A stretch of 7,485 nucleotides of DNA from CAZTLE01 sp964614415 (GTDB lineage: Bacteria; Bacteroidota; Bacteroidia; Flavobacteriales; Flavobacteriaceae). The stretch covers positions 1-7,485 of the forward strand of contig CAZTLE010000195.1 of NCBI GenBank assembly GCA_964614415.1. The letters are read 5' to 3'. The translations under genes and the position numbers were made by a program. This document shows, one piece after another, positions 5,889-7,485 of the stretch; positions within the stretch are counted from its first letter, which is position 1, and each line of letters begins with the position of its first letter. The notes below the pieces were generated by a model, which made no database searches, was not told the DNA's origin, and saw nothing but the letters and a program-made list of their open reading frames with translations.

Positions 5889-5922
5889 TTAAGTTGATGA
5901 TTAAGTTATAGAATCTTAAGTT
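5889..5922. repeat. Three direct copies of TTAAGTT in the divergent intergenic region
   Basis: The heptamer TTAAGTT occurs at 5889-5895, 5901-5907 and 5916-5922, with start-to-start spacings of 12 and 15 bp. The first two copies are preceded by GA, giving a 9-mer repeat GATTAAGTT. They lie between the divergent starts of the small exported protein (5877) and rsgA (5964). They could be regulator half-sites or promoter parts for the minus-strand gene, or chance in AT-rich DNA. Confidence 0.3.
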
Positions 5923-5943
5923 ACAATTTTCCCATCAAAGAAC

Positions 5944-5951
5944 TACTTTTG
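5944..5951 (+). promoter_or_regulatory. Putative -7 box of the rsgA-dtd promoter
   Basis: TACTTTTG matches the Bacteroidetes -7 consensus TAnnTTTG exactly and lies 12 nt ahead of the rsgA ATG, so the leader would be short. No convincing TTTG -33 element is seen upstream. Confidence 0.4.
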
Positions 5952-5963
5952 TGAAATAGTGTA

Positions 5964-6923
5964 ATGAGAGGTCTTGTCTACAAATCAACCGGAAGTTGGT
6001 ATACCGTTAAGGCGGAGAACGGTTCGTTCTTTGAATGCCGCCTTAAAGGAAAATTCCGTATTGATGATATTAAGAATACCAATCCGGTGGCCGTGGGTGA
6101 CTGGGTTATGTTCGAGAAGGAAACCATAGGCGACGAGACCGTAGGGATTATTAATCGCATCGAAGACCGGGAAAACTACATCATCCGGAAGTCGGTTAAC
6201 CTCTCAAAACAGACGCATATCATAGCGGCGAACATTGACATTGCCTTCCTGTTGATCACACTGAACAACCCTACCACTTTTACGACATTTATCGATCGGT
6301 TCCTGGTTACGGCCGAAGCCTATGATATAAAGGCTGTATTGCTCTTCAATAAGATAGACACCTATAGCGAAGATGAATTGGTTGAAGTGAAGTACATGGC
6401 TTCCATGTACCGGGATATTGGGTATGAATGCATTGGAATCTCGGCGGTCACCGGTCATAATGTAGACAAGGTTAAAGCACTCATGAAGAACAAGGTGAGT
6501 ATGTTTTCCGGCCATAGCGGTGTTGGAAAATCAACCCTTATCAATATCATTGAACCGGAGTTGGATTTGAAGACGTCCGAGATTTCAGTGCAACATCAAC
6601 AAGGGCAACATACAACGACCTTTGCCGAGATGTTTGATCTTTCCTTTGGTGCCCAGATTATAGATACGCCGGGTATTCGCGGTTTTGGTGTGGTTGAAAT
6701 GGACAGTGAAGAACTGGGAGATTATTTTCCGGAGTTTTTCCGTCTGAAAGAACACTGCAAATTCAACAACTGCCTCCATATTGAAGAGCCGAAATGCGCT
6801 GTAAAGGAAGCACTGGAAAATGAAGAAATCGCCTGGTCCCGCTATCGCAGTTATTTGCAAATTCTGGAAGGCGAGGAAGACTCCGACGGCTTCCGCGGCA
6901 GAAAAGATGTTTATCGATCCTGA
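5964..6923 (+). CDS. rsgA: Ribosome small-subunit-dependent GTPase A
   Basis: RsgA (YjeQ) is a cytoplasmic GTPase that binds the 30S subunit late in its assembly and checks or helps maturation of the decoding centre. The 319-residue product has an N-terminal OB-fold (about 1-70) and a circularly permuted GTPase domain with motifs in the diagnostic order: NKID (G4, 129-132), SAVTG (G5, 160-164), GHSGVGKST (G1, 183-191), a Thr-rich switch I around QHTTT (215-219), and DTPG (G3, 234-237). A zinc-binding element follows with C265, C270, H272 and C278, the same spacing as in E. coli RsgA. All key residues are intact and the length is normal. The start at 5964 places the OB-fold as expected and lies just after a -7 box. 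The stop TGA shares one base with the dtd start, which implies coupled translation. Confidence 0.96.
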   Translation: MRGLVYKSTGSWYTVKAENGSFFECRLKGKFRIDDIKNTNPVAVGDWVMFEKETIGDETVGIINRIEDRENYIIRKSVNLSKQTHIIAANIDIAFLLITLNNPTTFTTFIDRFLVTAEAYDIKAVLLFNKIDTYSEDELVEVKYMASMYRDIGYECIGISAVTGHNVDKVKALMKNKVSMFSGHSGVGKSTLINIIEPELDLKTSEISVQHQQGQHTTTFAEMFDLSFGAQIIDTPGIRGFGVVEMDSEELGDYFPEFFRLKEHCKFNNCLHIEEPKCAVKEALENEEIAWSRYRSYLQILEGEEDSDGFRGRKDVYRS

Positions 6924-7375
6924 TGAGAGTTGTAGTTCAAAGAGTGAAAAGCGCATCTGTCACTATTTCGGGGGAAAAAGTGGCCGACATAGGAACCGGT
7001 TTCCTCGTCCTTTTAGGGATAGAAGCAGACGATTCGAAGGATGACGCTACCTGGCTCGCAGGAAAGATTGCCCGGCTTCGTGTCTTTTCTGATGAGGATG
7101 ACGCCATGAATCTGTCGCTTTTCGATATTGAAGGCGAGATCATTGTTGTGAGTCAGTTTACACTGCATGCGTCTACGAAAAAAGGAAACCGACCTTCCTT
7201 TATCAGGGCCGCCCGACCTGAGACAGCCATTCCGTTATACGAGTTCTTTGTTTCCGAACTGGAAGGGCTTTTAGGTAAGAAAGTGCAAACGGGTGAGTTC
7301 GGTGCTATGATGGATGTAGAGCTCGTAAACGACGGACCGGTGACCATTTGGATGGACACCAAAAACAAAGAGTAG
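6923..7375 (+). CDS. dtd: D-aminoacyl-tRNA deacylase
   Basis: Dtd removes D-amino acids wrongly attached to tRNA (first described for D-Tyr-tRNA; it also clears glycine from tRNA-Ala), preventing their toxicity in translation. It acts as a cytoplasmic homodimer. The 150-residue product is full length: it starts MRVVVQRVKSASV, has the SQFTL motif (77-81) and the C-terminal TGEFGAMM (123-130), and ends its core with NDGPVTI (136-142), whose G138-P139 is the chirality-checking Gly-cis-Pro pair. The ATG overlaps the rsgA stop by one base (TGATG), so the two genes are almost certainly cotranscribed. The 64 bp after its stop contain only an AT-only inverted repeat and no convincing terminator. Confidence 0.96.
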   Translation: MRVVVQRVKSASVTISGEKVADIGTGFLVLLGIEADDSKDDATWLAGKIARLRVFSDEDDAMNLSLFDIEGEIIVVSQFTLHASTKKGNRPSFIRAARPETAIPLYEFFVSELEGLLGKKVQTGEFGAMMDVELVNDGPVTIWMDTKNKE

Positions 7376-7439
7376 CATAATTAAAAAATTATACGTTTCT
7401 TTATCCCAAGTAACAATTCCCTCCACCAGCTTTGTATCC

Positions 7440-7485
7440 ATGAGAAGAATTATAGTGGTACTTACTATTTTGGTAGGCTTTTACG
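7440..7485 (+). CDS. Start of a gene with a hydrophobic N-terminus, cut by the window edge
   Basis: An ATG at 7440 opens a frame that continues to the end of the window, giving MRRIIVVLTILVGFY. Two arginines followed by a run of hydrophobic residues look like a signal peptide or a first membrane segment. A weak -7-like sequence, CAGCTTTG (7427-7434), lies just upstream. From memory, flavobacteria often have a mazG-type pyrophosphohydrolase after dtd; this N-terminus does not look like MazG. Only 15 codons are visible, so the product cannot be named. Confidence 0.5.
   Translation, partial: MRRIIVVLTILVGFY

Noticed and set aside
7377..7392. Inverted repeat ATAATT/AATTAT after dtd
   Set aside because: The stem is entirely A-T and has no following T-tract, so it is unlikely to terminate transcription.

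Overview
The window looks like a chromosomal segment of a Bacteroidetes bacterium, most likely a member of the Flavobacteriaceae. The evidence is a GldA-type ABC ATPase, a head-GIN (DUF2807-like) protein, a type I-beta DAHP synthase with a C-terminal chorismate mutase, several matches to the Bacteroidetes -7 box TAnnTTTG, and starts without Shine-Dalgarno sequences. Nothing indicates recent mobility: there are no transposases, phage genes, tRNAs or CRISPR repeats.

Layout. (1) Positions 2-559 (+) hold the 3' part of a surface or exported GIN-domain protein. It overlaps tail-to-tail by 14 bp with gldA (546-1445, -). (2) The 246-bp region between divergent gldA and pheA carries promoters facing both ways. 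On the pheA side it also carries a complete, classical-looking transcription attenuator: a Bacteroidetes promoter (about 1492-1521), a 23-codon leader peptide with 9 aromatic residues (1539-1610, core YFNFWFFYF), an antiterminator segment (1594-1601), and a perfect 26-bp palindromic terminator with a U-tract (1634-1664). It ends 27 nt before the pheA start. (3) pheA (1692-2558) overlaps by 11 bp a bifunctional DAHP synthase/chorismate mutase gene (2548-3630). This operon encodes the entry step of the shikimate pathway, the branch-point mutase and the phenylalanine-specific dehydratase. (4) A 548-residue exported protein of unknown function (3728-5374, +) and a 152-residue exported protein (5419-5877, -) converge on a shared hairpin terminator (5386-5410). 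(5) rsgA (5964-6923) and dtd (6923-7375) form a one-base-overlapping pair of translation-quality genes. A new gene with a hydrophobic N-terminus begins at 7440 and runs off the window.

The most interesting element is the pheA leader. The sequence supports a four-region mechanism. When charged aromatic tRNAs are scarce, a ribosome stalled on the Phe/Tyr/Trp codons would cover region 1 (1562-1571). Region 2 (1594-1601) would then pair with the 5' arm of the terminator (1635-1642), allowing transcription of pheA and the DAHP synthase gene. When aromatic amino acids are plentiful, a ribosome at the stop codon would cover region 2 and let the terminator form. This is inferred from sequence alone. 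The codon content, the complementary segments and the position of the terminator between promoter and gene all agree with it.
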